31,604 nucleotides of DNA. Origin: JAABRE01 sp964413275. Its GTDB lineage: Bacteria > Cyanobacteriota > Cyanobacteriia > Cyanobacteriales > JAABRE01. The stretch lies in the NCBI GenBank assembly GCA_964413275.1, contig CAYPSO010000052.1, forward strand, positions 1 through 31,604. Direction: 5' to 3'. Shown here one piece after another: positions 16,014 to 23,496 of the stretch; the first letter of the stretch is position 1, and the number at the start of each line of letters is the position of its first letter. The notes beneath the pieces are model-generated. The model ran no database searches, was not told the DNA's origin, and saw only the letters and a list, made by a program, of their open reading frames with translations. Made by a program: the position numbers and the translations under genes.

Positions 16014-16670
16014 TCACCACTGTAGATTTAAGCCAACATAACCCATGATACTATCTCGCCCCGGATTCTTTTCATATAAATCAGCATTAGAAATATGATG
16101 CCATCTTACTCCCAACATTAGATGACTCTCGTCAGCTATACGAATAGTTGCTCCCCCACCAACTTGAGGAGTAAAGTTAAAACTAGAACCAGAATTTGGC
16201 ACTTCGTTGGTTGTCCACAAAATACCCGCCCCCCCATCAATATAAAGCGACCAATTTGTCTGACGATAAAAATGCGATCGCACTAAAGTAGCTAGGTTTA
16301 CTCCCACCGCATTATCACCGGGTTGCTCAAATAAAAAATTATTTAACTCTAAATTAATACTGTGTCCGTTAAGAAAAAAATGGGAAATACCCACACCAAC
16401 CATCCCAAATTGACCAGATTCTGGATCTCCCAATGTAGTTGCTCCCGCTCCTTGGATATACCAACGGTTATCTCCTTTAGTTCCGAAAACAGAATCAGAA
16501 TCTTGCTCTAACTGTGTAGTTGACTGATTTTCATCGAGGGGAAATGCCTGTATTGTTTCTATGGTTGGTAGTACCATGACCAAAACTGCCAATAACAATC
16601 TTATGAAATGATAAACATAATATTTTTTATTTTTGCTTTTGTTTGTTTCGATCTTAGAATTAATAAGCAT
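16014..16670 (-). CDS. PagL-like lipid A 3-O-deacylase (acyloxyacyl hydrolase family)
   Basis: PagL enzymes are outer-membrane beta-barrels that remove the 3-O acyl chain from lipid A. The 218-residue product has a positively charged N-terminus, a hydrophobic stretch (about 22-38) and a plausible signal cleavage after IQA (about 42). Amphipathic beta strands follow and the chain ends in an aromatic residue (LNLQW), as expected of a barrel. The catalytic block is RWHHISNADLYEKNPGRD: His192 and Ser194 fit the H-x-S catalytic pair. The acidic residue 12 positions after the Ser, Glu in Pseudomonas PagL as I recall it, is Asp206 here. Cyanobacterial lipid A differs from the enterobacterial form, so the actual substrate is uncertain. 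Confidence 0.8.
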   Translation of the reverse strand: MLINSKIETNKSKNKKYYVYHFIRLLLAVLVMVLPTIETIQAFPLDENQSTTQLEQDSDSVFGTKGDNRWYIQGAGATTLGDPESGQFGMVGVGISHFFLNGHSINLELNNFLFEQPGDNAVGVNLATLVRSHFYRQTNWSLYIDGGAGILWTTNEVPNSGSSFNFTPQVGGGATIRIADESHLMLGVRWHHISNADLYEKNPGRDSIMGYVGLNLQW

Positions 16671-16801
16671 TGTGTCCCTTTTTTAGGTATTTATATCTAA
16701 GCCATCTTAACAAAACTTTCAATTTGTATAATTAATGGCACAACTAAAATCTCTAAGTAAGTTATGCTAGTAATATAAGTTGTTCGTATATTGAGGTGGA
16801 T

Positions 16802-17005
16802 ATGTCTAATACAACGATTTATCCAGAAAGTAGTTTTAATCAAGACCCAGAAATCTGGGAAAACTTAAAAGAAGCCATCGCCAAAACTTCTGGATTTGAA
16901 TGTTGGCAACAAGAGAACAATATTGATAATAAAGTGAATAAAACTAATCTAGATCGTTTAGTGCGTTCTTATTTACGGGAAACTTTAGAAACTTTAGCTT
17001 ACTAA
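16802..17005 (+). CDS. Small conserved cyanobacterial protein
   Basis: This soluble protein of about 67 residues is predicted helical. It has NLKEAIAKTSGFECWQQENN in the middle and ends VRSYLRETLETLAY, a C-terminus I associate with a small cyanobacterial family of unknown role. The frame opens at GTG 16796, but ATG 16802 has GAGGTGG just upstream and is preferred. A strong intrinsic terminator follows at 17050-17089, so it is probably a single-gene transcript. Confidence 0.7.
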   Translation: MSNTTIYPESSFNQDPEIWENLKEAIAKTSGFECWQQENNIDNKVNKTNLDRLVRSYLRETLETLAY

Positions 17006-17049
17006 TACTAAATTCTTACAAGTTACAATTATTGACTAAGATATTATGA

Positions 17050-17089
17050 AGGTAGGGGATTTTTACTAAATCTCCTACCTGATTTTTTT
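17050..17089 (+). terminator. Intrinsic terminator after the 16802 gene
   Basis: A 13-bp stem with one G-T wobble (AGGTAGGGGATTT at 17050-17062, AAATCTCCTACCT at 17068-17080) and loop TTACT is followed by GA and seven T. It is a textbook terminator and also a member of the GTAGGG-armed hairpin set. Confidence 0.85.
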
Positions 17090-17106
17090 ACTTTTTTAAA
17101 AATATT

Positions 17107-17328
17107 ATGTTAAGTCAAATAATTATTGTTCTTGCAGCTATTGCTATTGTTGTTTTAATTCTTGGTTGGATATTTAAAATGATTAAAATTAGTATTACGA
17201 CAGCTTTAACTGTATTTCTAATTATTATCATTCTTAAATTCACTTTTGGCATTGACTCTAAGCAAATTTGGCAACAAATCATTAGCCTTCCTGAAATGAT
17301 TAATAAGCCTTCTGATAGTAACCAATAA
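17107..17328 (+). CDS. Small two-TM membrane protein
   Basis: The 73-residue protein consists of two hydrophobic segments (about 4-24 and 29-46) separated by a short basic turn (KMIK), followed by a polar tail (DSKQIWQQIISLPEMINKPS). The hairpin topology and conserved size suggest a small membrane-anchored accessory protein, but I recognise no family with a function. It starts 18 bases after the preceding terminator T-run, so its promoter must overlap that terminator or transcription reads through. Confidence 0.6.
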   Translation: MLSQIIIVLAAIAIVVLILGWIFKMIKISITTALTVFLIIIILKFTFGIDSKQIWQQIISLPEMINKPSDSNQ

Positions 17329-17505
17329 GCGGTAATCAGTTCGTAGTTATTGTCTATTTGTTAACTATTATACCATAGATAACTTAATTTTCACCAATAA
17401 AAACTTTAAGAAAAGTAGCAAGTTGTAAACAAATAACAACAAACAGAATCAGGGTAAACAAACAGAGTTATATTAATAATTAAAAAGAGTTAAAAATGAA
17501 TAGTT
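17329..17505 (+). promoter_or_regulatory. ppsA upstream region with CA-rich leader
   Basis: No gene is seen in these 177 bases. From about 17425 the sequence is dominated by A and C with few G or T (CAAATAACAACAAACAG, then AAACAAACAG) and is probably unstructured. An ATG at 17496 opens a 14-codon out-of-frame ORF that overlaps the ppsA start. It is probably incidental. Confidence 0.35.
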
Positions 17506-20010
17506 ATGATAAGAGAATTAAACCAAGAATCCTCTACTAATCTTAGAGAAACTGCATTAATACTTTGGTTTGAAGAAGTCGGAACTAAAGATGTTGGTTT
17601 AGTAGGTGGAAAAAATTCATCTCTCGGTGAAATGATTCAACAATTGCAACCAAAAGGAGTTAATGTTCCGGGTGGTTTTGCTACTACAGCTTATGCTTAT
17701 CGTCACTTTATTAAATCAGCCGAATTAGAAGACAAACTACGCAAGATATTCGCTGATTTAGATATTAATAATGTCAGTAATCTACAACAAAGAGGACAAA
17801 AAGCACGTTCATTAATTCTAAATACTCCTTTTCCTCAAGATTTACAAAATGCGATCGCGATCGCTTATAAAAAATTATGCCAACGTTATTGCACCGATTC
17901 TGATTTTTGTAAGCGTTTTCAAGGAAAAGATAAAGAGGAATGTGAAGAACAGATTGTCAATGTTGACGTAGCAGTTCGTTCTAGTGCTACCGCAGAAGAT
18001 TTACCAGAAGCTAGTTTTGCCGGACAACAAGAAACTTATTTAAACGTAAATGGAGTTAAAGCGGTTTTAGAATCTTGTCACAAATGTTTTGCTTCTTTAT
18101 TTACAGATAGGGCAATTGCCTATCGAGAACATAACGGTTTTGACCATTTTGAGGTTGCACTTTCTGTAGGCGTGCAGAAAATGGTTCGTTCTGATTTAGC
18201 CACCTCTGGAGTGATGTTTTCCATCGACACAGAAAGCGGCTTTAAAAATGCTGCCTTTATTACCGCAGCCTATGGTTTAGGGGAAAATGTGGTTCAAGGT
18301 GCTGTTAATCCCGACGAATTTTTTGTCTTTAAACCCACCCTAAAACAAGGTTATAAGCCAATTCTGCAAAAACGCTTAGGCAGTAAACAGATTAAAATGG
18401 TTTACGATGAAGGCGGTTCTAAACTCACCAAAAACATAGCCGTAAAACCAGAATTACAAAGCGTTTATTGCATTTGCGATGAAGACATATTAAAACTAGC
18501 AGATTGGGCAATTACCATCGAAGAACATTATTCCCATGTGCGGGGACAATATACCCCAATGGATATTGAATGGGCCAAAGACGGTAACACTGGCGAATTA
18601 TTCATCGTTCAAGCTCGTCCAGAAACCGTACAATCCCAAAAATCGGCTAATGTACTTAAATCCTACAGCTTAAAGGAAACAAGTAACATTCTCTCTACAG
18701 GACGTAGTGTAGGAGAAATGATCGGTCAAGGAAAAGCAAGGGTAATCAAAGATGTAAGCATGATTGAACTTTTTCAAGAAGGTGAAGTTCTCGTCACCCG
18801 TCGCACTGATCCTGACTGGGAACCAATCATGAAAAAAGCAAGTGCGATCGTTACAGATCAAGGTGGTAGAACCTGCCATGCATCCATAATTGCCCGTGAA
18901 ATGGGGATTCCTGCGGTGGTTGGTTGCACTGATGCTACTGATAACGTTGAATCTGGACAGGATGTTACCGTTTCTTGTTGTGAAGGGGAAGAAGGACATA
19001 TCTATGAAGGATTACTCAAGTTTGACTTAACTGAAACCGAGTTAGATAAATTACCGGAAACTAAGACTAAAATCTTAATGAATGTCGGTAATCCTGAAAA
19101 GGCTTTTTCTTTATCTAATTTGCCCTCTGATGGCGTTGGTTTAGCCCGTTTAGAGTTTATTATCGCTAACCACATTAAAGCTCACCCTTTAGCTTTACTC
19201 AACTTTGATGAGTTAGAAGATGAATTAGTTAAGCATGAAATCGCCGAACTTACTAAACTTTACGAGAATAAATCTGAGTTCTTTGTAGATAAAGTTGCCA
19301 GTGGTATTGGTATGATTGCGGCGGCATTTTATCCTAAACCTGTGGTAGTAAGAATGTCTGATTTTAAATCCAATGAATATGCCAATTTATTGGGTGGTAA
19401 ACAGTTTGAACCTAAAGAAGAAAACCCGATGCTTGGTTGGCGTGGTGCTTCTCGTTATTATGATGAGAATTATTTAGAGGCTTTTGCTTTAGAATGTCAA
19501 GCCTTTAAAATTGTGCGAAATGACATGGGTTTAACTAATGTTATTCCAATGATTCCTTTCTGTCGTACTCCTGAAGAAGGTAAAAAGGTGTTAGCTGAGT
19601 TAGCAAAACATGACCTCAAACAAGGTGAAAATGGCTTACAAGTTTATGTCATGTGTGAATTACCAAGTAATGTTATTTTAGTAGATCAATTTTCTGAAGT
19701 ATTTGATGGATTTTCCATTGGTTCTAATGATTTAACTCAATTAACATTAGGTTTAGATCGAGATTCTGCCCTAGTTGCTCACATTTTTGACGAAAGAAAT
19801 GAAGCTGTAAAACGCATGGTAAAAATGGCCATAGAAGGTGCAAAAGCCAATAAACGTAAGATTGGAATTTGCGGTCAAGCTCCTTCAGATTATCCAGAAT
19901 TTGCTGAATTTTTGGTTGAATTAGGCATTGATTCTATCAGTTTAAACCCCGATTCTTTACTGAAAACAAAATTAGCGATCGCTGAACTTGAGAAAAAATT
20001 AACGGTTTAA
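17506..20010 (+). CDS. ppsA: Phosphoenolpyruvate synthase
   Basis: PpsA converts pyruvate and ATP to phosphoenolpyruvate, AMP and phosphate, feeding gluconeogenesis. The 834-residue product has the three family domains. The N-terminal ATP-grasp domain includes VGGKNSSLGEMIQQL and VAVRSSATAEDLPEASFAGQ with catalytic Arg. The central swivelling domain has GGRTCHASIIAREMGIPAVV, with the phosphorylated His at residue 458. The C-terminal PEP-binding barrel includes VGLARLEFI, NPMLGWRGASRY, PFCRTPEEG and GSNDLTQLTLGLDRDS (about 739). The central swivelling domain and DxD-type ATP site fit PEP synthase rather than pyruvate phosphate dikinase, which is longer. A strong terminator lies at 20112-20134. 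Confidence 0.97.
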   Translation: MIRELNQESSTNLRETALILWFEEVGTKDVGLVGGKNSSLGEMIQQLQPKGVNVPGGFATTAYAYRHFIKSAELEDKLRKIFADLDINNVSNLQQRGQKARSLILNTPFPQDLQNAIAIAYKKLCQRYCTDSDFCKRFQGKDKEECEEQIVNVDVAVRSSATAEDLPEASFAGQQETYLNVNGVKAVLESCHKCFASLFTDRAIAYREHNGFDHFEVALSVGVQKMVRSDLATSGVMFSIDTESGFKNAAFITAAYGLGENVVQGAVNPDEFFVFKPTLKQGYKPILQKRLGSKQIKMVYDEGGSKLTKNIAVKPELQSVYCICDEDILKLADWAITIEEHYSHVRGQYTPMDIEWAKDGNTGELFIVQARPETVQSQKSANVLKSYSLKETSNILSTGRSVGEMIGQGKARVIKDVSMIELFQEGEVLVTRRTDPDWEPIMKKASAIVTDQGGRTCHASIIAREMGIPAVVGCTDATDNVESGQDVTVSCCEGEEGHIYEGLLKFDLTETELDKLPETKTKILMNVGNPEKAFSLSNLPSDGVGLARLEFIIANHIKAHPLALLNFDELEDELVKHEIAELTKLYENKSEFFVDKVASGIGMIAAAFYPKPVVVRMSDFKSNEYANLLGGKQFEPKEENPMLGWRGASRYYDENYLEAFALECQAFKIVRNDMGLTNVIPMIPFCRTPEEGKKVLAELAKHDLKQGENGLQVYVMCELPSNVILVDQFSEVFDGFSIGSNDLTQLTLGLDRDSALVAHIFDERNEAVKRMVKMAIEGAKANKRKIGICGQAPSDYPEFAEFLVELGIDSISLNPDSLLKTKLAIAELEKKLTV

Positions 20011-20033
20011 TTTTTAATTAGAGATAATTTCAT

Positions 20034-20062
20034 ATAAGTAAGGGTTTGCAACCCCTACTTAT
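20034..20062. repeat. GTAGGG-armed palindrome downstream of ppsA
   Basis: An inverted repeat of 13-bp arms with a single A/C mismatch and a 3-base loop (ATAAGTAAGGGTT at 20034-20046, AACCCCTACTTAT at 20050-20062). No T-run follows directly (GTTTTAAA is close), so it may assist termination but is better described as a dispersed palindromic repeat. Confidence 0.65.
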
Positions 20063-20111
20063 GTTTTAAAGGAGAATAAATATTTGCCAACCACCGAACA
20101 AGAATTAGTAG

Positions 20112-20134
20112 GGTGGGCAATGCCCACCTTTTTT
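20112..20134 (+). terminator. Intrinsic terminator of ppsA
   Basis: A GC-rich stem, GGTGGGC (20112-20118) with GCCCACC (20122-20128), and a three-base loop are followed by six T. The 5' flank is GTAG, placing it in the same GTAGGG repeat set. Confidence 0.85.
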
Positions 20135-20268
20135 ACTCATTTAAGATTATTAATTAATAATAATTTCCTGTAGTTTAGCTATAATAATTTTCGTATTTTT
20201 ACGGATTTACTTTTAATTTTGTATTGTTTTATATTATAAAAAACGAAAAAAATACTAAATTTTTACAT

Positions 20269-20502
20269 ATGGATGATCAATCAATGACTGTTTTAATTAC
20301 TTCTATTTTAGGTACTTCTATAACTGTTGCTACCGTACCTGTTGCTGTCACAACTACTGCCAGTGCAGGTGGTTTAGCTGGTTTGCTTGGTTTGACAACA
20401 ACGACTATAGCAGTTGTTGCTGCTACTGTTACTGTACCTATTGCAGGAGTAGTCGCTGTAGGCGCTGCTCTACTTGTTGGTGGTGTTCAAGGTTATAAAT
20501 GA
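20269..20502 (+). CDS. Small hydrophobic Ala/Val/Thr/Gly-rich protein
   Basis: This very hydrophobic small protein has about 77 residues from ATG 20269 (a second ATG at 20284 is equally possible; the frame is open from TTG 20224). After a short polar start (MDDQSMT), nearly the whole chain consists of small hydrophobic residues: ITSILGTSITVATVPVAVTT, then a glycine-rich turn, then TIAVVAATVTVPIAGVVAVG. It ends VQGYK. This gives two membrane-spanning hairpin segments. No clear Shine-Dalgarno sequence is present. A hairpin terminator at 20558-20582 supports its being expressed. I do not recognise the family; a membrane-active peptide is possible, but nothing nearby suggests processing or immunity. 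Confidence 0.5.
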   Translation: MDDQSMTVLITSILGTSITVATVPVAVTTTASAGGLAGLLGLTTTTIAVVAATVTVPIAGVVAVGAALLVGGVQGYK

Positions 20503-20557
20503 ATAAAAAATAGACAGGAAACTTAAATCTGTAGTGAAATTAAATAATTTCTTAACA

Positions 20558-20588
20558 TCAGGTGGGTTTATTACTTACCTGAATTTTT
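20558..20588 (+). terminator. Probable terminator after the small hydrophobic gene
   Basis: A 9-bp stem with two G-T wobbles (TCAGGTGGG at 20558-20566, CTTACCTGA at 20574-20582) and a seven-base loop are followed by ATTTTTATTT. Confidence 0.6.
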
Positions 20589-20616
20589 ATTTAAAAAGAT
20601 ATAAGGAGTTAATTTA

Positions 20617-20736
20617 ATGAATCTGATTTTTTTAGAAAAAGCTTGGGATGATTATTTATATTTATTAGGGATTAGGGTTGACCACAGTAGGGACAGAATA
20701 TATTCTGCCCCTACTGACTACTTTCTTAATCACTAA
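20617..20736 (+). pseudogene. Truncated YoeB-type toxin remnant
   Basis: A consensus AAGGAG (20603-20608) stands eight bases before ATG 20617. The first 15 codons read MNLIFLEKAWDDYLY, the characteristic N-terminus of YoeB/Txe mRNA interferases (family pattern M-x-L-I-x-x-x-x-W-D-D-Y-x-Y). From about 20662 the resemblance stops. The frame then runs through heptamer-like TTAGGGA/TTAGGGT units and a 32-base palindrome and ends at TAA after 39 codons. All catalytic residues of the YoeB fold (Glu, Arg and His in the C-terminal half) are absent. No YefM antitoxin gene precedes it: only 20 bases separate its Shine-Dalgarno sequence from the previous terminator. It is a dead toxin gene cut off by repeat DNA. 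Confidence 0.7.
20685..20716. repeat. 32-base near-perfect palindrome
   Basis: The arms are CAGTAGGGACAGAATA (20685-20700) and TATTCTGCCCCTACTG (20701-20716), complementary at 15 of 16 positions with no loop. The arms carry the GTAGGG motif. It lies inside the yoeB remnant frame and is followed by ACTACTTTC. Confidence 0.8.
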
Positions 20737-20846
20737 TTATAATCAAGAATTAACTTTTAAGTTATCACCTTAAGCCATTACTGCGAACAGATAACTGTTA
20801 TCGTTTAATTAATAACTTGTTAATTAAATTAGTAAGGAGAATTACT
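20737..20846. other. leuC upstream region
   Basis: About 110 AT-rich bases lie between the yoeB remnant and leuC. Apart from the leuC ribosome-binding site AAGGAG (20834-20839), I see no gene, hairpin or clear promoter element. Confidence 0.3.
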
Positions 20847-22166
20847 ATGGGAATGACTCTAACTGAAAAAATTATCGCCCGTGCTGCGGAAAAAGATAAG
20901 GTTGAACCGGGGGAAAACGTCTGGGTTAAAGTAGATGTATTAATGACCCATGATGTCTGTGGCCCTGGTACAATTGGAGTATTCAAACGGGAATTTGGTG
21001 ATGATGCTAAGGTTTGGGACTCTGAAAAAATTGTTCTTATTCCAGATCATTATATCTTTACGGCAGATCAACGTGCTAATCGTAACGTTGATATTTTACG
21101 TCAATTTGCGGTAGAACAGCAAATTAAGTATTTTTACGACATAACAGACTTAGGTAACTTTAAGGCTAATCCCGATTATAAAGGAGTGTGTCATATTGCC
21201 TTAGCCCAAGAAGGCCATACTCGTCCGGGTGAGGTATTATTTGGTACAGATTCCCATACTTGTAACGCTGGTGCGTTTGGTCAATTTGCGACGGGTATTG
21301 GTAACACCGATGCAGGTTTTATTATGGGTACAGGGAAATTGTTAATTAAAGTACCTGCAACCATGCGTTTTATCCTTAACGGAGAAATGCCCGATTATTT
21401 GTTGGCTAAGGATTTAATTTTACAGATTATCGGCGATATTAGTGTTTCTGGGGCAACTTATCGCACTATGGAATTTGTCGGGGAAGCGGTGGAAAAAATG
21501 ACTATGGAAGAGCGCATGACTCTTTGTAATATGGTCATTGAAGCCGGAGGTAAAAACGGCGTAATTGCTCCCGATGAAACCACCTTTGAATATGTCCGCT
21601 CCCGCACAAATAAGCCTTTTGAAGCGGTTTACACTGATGAGGATGCCAGTTTTTATAGCACCCATACTTATAATGTTTCTGAATTAGAGCCAGTTGTCGC
21701 TAAACCCCATTCTCCAGATAACCGTGCTTTGGCTAGAGAATGCTCTGATATAAAAACAGATCGGGTTTATATTGGTTCGTGTACGGGGGGTAAGACCACT
21801 GATTTTGTCAATGCTGCGCGCATTTTAAAGGGCAATAAGGTGAAAGTTCCCACCTACATTGTACCCGCTACCCAAAAGGTTTATGAGGACTTGTTTACTA
21901 TTAAACATGAAGGGCAAACTTTATCTGAAATTTTCATCGAATCTGGTTGTTTTGAACCTGCTGCTCCTTCTTGTGCTGCTTGTTTAGGCGGGCCAAAAGA
22001 TACTTTTGGACGAATGAATAAACCAGAGGTGTGCGTTTCGACTACTAATCGGAATTTTCCCGGAAGAATGGGAGATAAACAGGCTCAGATATACCTTGCT
22101 TCTCCTTATACGGCTGCTGCTTCGGCTATTACTGGATATGTAACCGATCCTCGTGAGTTTATCTAA
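20847..22166 (+). CDS. leuC: 3-isopropylmalate dehydratase large subunit family protein (LeuC/HacA type)
   Basis: This aconitase-superfamily protein binds a [4Fe-4S] cluster and, with a small LeuD subunit, isomerises 2- and 3-isopropylmalate in leucine synthesis. Cluster ligands are visible: C312 in YIGSCTGGKTTDF and the pair C376/C379 in SCAACLGGP. Substrate-site motifs include FGTDSHTC, GIGNTDA and STTNRNFPGRMG. At about 439 residues, with the N-terminus TLTEKIIARAAEKDKVEPGE and MTHDVCGPGTIGVF, it looks like the shorter archaeal/HacA-like branch rather than the longer enterobacterial LeuC of about 465. A related substrate such as a citramalate derivative therefore cannot be excluded. The start is ATG 20847, with AAGGAG seven bases upstream; the frame extends to TTG 20817 but without support. 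No leuD is adjacent. Confidence 0.9.
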   Translation: MGMTLTEKIIARAAEKDKVEPGENVWVKVDVLMTHDVCGPGTIGVFKREFGDDAKVWDSEKIVLIPDHYIFTADQRANRNVDILRQFAVEQQIKYFYDITDLGNFKANPDYKGVCHIALAQEGHTRPGEVLFGTDSHTCNAGAFGQFATGIGNTDAGFIMGTGKLLIKVPATMRFILNGEMPDYLLAKDLILQIIGDISVSGATYRTMEFVGEAVEKMTMEERMTLCNMVIEAGGKNGVIAPDETTFEYVRSRTNKPFEAVYTDEDASFYSTHTYNVSELEPVVAKPHSPDNRALARECSDIKTDRVYIGSCTGGKTTDFVNAARILKGNKVKVPTYIVPATQKVYEDLFTIKHEGQTLSEIFIESGCFEPAAPSCAACLGGPKDTFGRMNKPEVCVSTTNRNFPGRMGDKQAQIYLASPYTAAASAITGYVTDPREFI

Positions 22167-22181
22167 TTTTTGTCTAATTTT

Positions 22182-22215
22182 AGCTCTTCTATACAAGACA
22201 ATGGAAGAGCTTTTT
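22182..22215 (+). terminator. Terminator between leuC and the convergent hpnB-like gene
   Basis: The 8-bp stem AGCTCTTC (22182-22189) with GAAGAGCT (22204-22211) is followed by a run of T on the plus strand, and AAAATTAGA follows on the minus strand. It lies in a 74-base convergent gap and probably serves leuC mainly. Confidence 0.7.
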
Positions 22216-22240
22216 AAAACAAAATTATAGAATTTATGCC

Positions 22241-23413
22241 CTATTTACTATAAACTCTCCCTTTCCAAGCACCTCCTTTACCTTGCCAATGACGTAGGGC
22301 CGAATCTATGGTCATTAAGTTATAAAGAAAAGCAATTAATGGTAAATTTAAGCTCCATAATGGGGAAATTTTATATAGTTTGATAGTGGGAAAATAACTA
22401 ATACTCATTAATAACCAAATGATTAATGAAATAACTACAATAATATAATTTTTTAACCATAAACCTAAAATAAAACTAACAGGTACAGCCAAATAAATAA
22501 GACTCATACCGATTAATGTTCCGAGTAATAATAGGGGAGAATAATTAAGCTGAGTAAAAGCGGTACGGGCTACCATATCCCAAATAGTATTTAGAGAATT
22601 ATATTCCCTTAAGCTACAAGTATTTTCAGTTAATCCTAGCCAAATTCCTCTATTTTTATCTTCACCTAATTTTATTGCTTGAGCTAAACTACAGTCATCA
22701 ATTAAGGCATTTTTTACGATTTCAATGCCACCTATTTTAATTAAGGTTTCTGTCTTAATTAAAATACAGCCCCCCGCAGCCGCCGCAATATTTTTACTAG
22801 GATTATTTACCCAAGGAAAAGGATATAATTTCTGAAAGAAAAATACAAATGCGGGAATTAAAAAACGCTCCCAAAAACTTTTACAGCGTAATAACACCAT
22901 TAAAGAAACTAAATCTAAATTTTCTGTTTTTGCTTTATTAATTAATTCTTTTAAGTTAGTTGAATGATGTTTAATATCGGCATCAGTTAATAAAATATAA
23001 TCTGGTTTATATTTTTGTGCGTAATTTATTCCTTGATTTAACGCCCACAATTTACCTGTCCAATCTGCGGGTAATTCTTCTGAACTAATAACTTCTAAAC
23101 GCCCATTTAAACACAATTCTTCAGCAATTTGTTGAGCAATTTCACCAGTACCATCTGTACTTTGATCGTCAACTAAAATAATTCTCAAATCTCCTGAATA
23201 ATCTTGCCGTAATAAAGATTTTAAAGTAATTGGTAATAAATCAGCTTCATTTCTTGCCGGAATAACTGCACAAACTGAGATATTATTTTGATTATTATCT
23301 TGACTCGTATTAGTAATTTTCTGATTACAAAGCCAAAAATCACCCCAAAAAATTATTAAAAATAGCCAAGTTAATAAAGAAAATCCTAAAACAATATATA
23401 AAATTAAATTCAT
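22241..23413 (-). CDS. HpnB-like family 2 glycosyltransferase
   Basis: The 390-residue membrane-bound GT2 enzyme has an N-terminal membrane anchor (about 3-24). A GT-A domain follows with ISVCAVIPARNEADLLPITL (about 45-64), VDDQSTDGTG (81-90), the metal-binding TDAD (143-146) and the conserved SFWERFLIPAFVFFFQKLYP segment. A C-terminal cluster of TM segments (about 300-375) ends LIAFLYNLMTIDSALRHWQG, then GGAWKGR. The order and exact motifs (WTGKLWA, AAAGGC, ALIDDC, GGAWKGR) match the hopene-associated glycosyltransferase HpnB. In cyanobacteria related proteins have been linked to carotenoid or hopanoid glycosylation, so the acceptor is open. No squalene-hopene cyclase gene is nearby. It is divergent from the pseudouridine synthase gene. 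Confidence 0.88.
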   Translation of the reverse strand: MNLILYIVLGFSLLTWLFLIIFWGDFWLCNQKITNTSQDNNQNNISVCAVIPARNEADLLPITLKSLLRQDYSGDLRIILVDDQSTDGTGEIAQQIAEELCLNGRLEVISSEELPADWTGKLWALNQGINYAQKYKPDYILLTDADIKHHSTNLKELINKAKTENLDLVSLMVLLRCKSFWERFLIPAFVFFFQKLYPFPWVNNPSKNIAAAAGGCILIKTETLIKIGGIEIVKNALIDDCSLAQAIKLGEDKNRGIWLGLTENTCSLREYNSLNTIWDMVARTAFTQLNYSPLLLLGTLIGMSLIYLAVPVSFILGLWLKNYIIVVISLIIWLLMSISYFPTIKLYKISPLWSLNLPLIAFLYNLMTIDSALRHWQGKGGAWKGRVYSK

Positions 23414-23496
23414 AATTAAGTCTTTAAATAGATAGCATTTTAATGGATATTTACTTTGTATATGTTGAGTATCTTAATGTACAATGGTTAAAATAG

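Noticed and set aside
17496..17540. Upstream ATG with a 14-codon frame overlapping the ppsA start
   Set aside because: It has no Shine-Dalgarno sequence of its own and no conserved peptide character; probably chance in AT-rich DNA.
20068..20173. AAAGGAG followed by TTG 20084 and a short frame beginning LPTTEQELVGW
   Set aside because: The frame runs straight into the ppsA terminator repeat and no family is recognisable beyond the first few residues. It may be another cut gene, but seven codons are not enough to support it.
20685..20716. 32-base palindrome as a terminator for the yoeB remnant
   Set aside because: It lacks a loop and a following T-run and sits inside the reading frame; better treated as a dispersed palindromic repeat.
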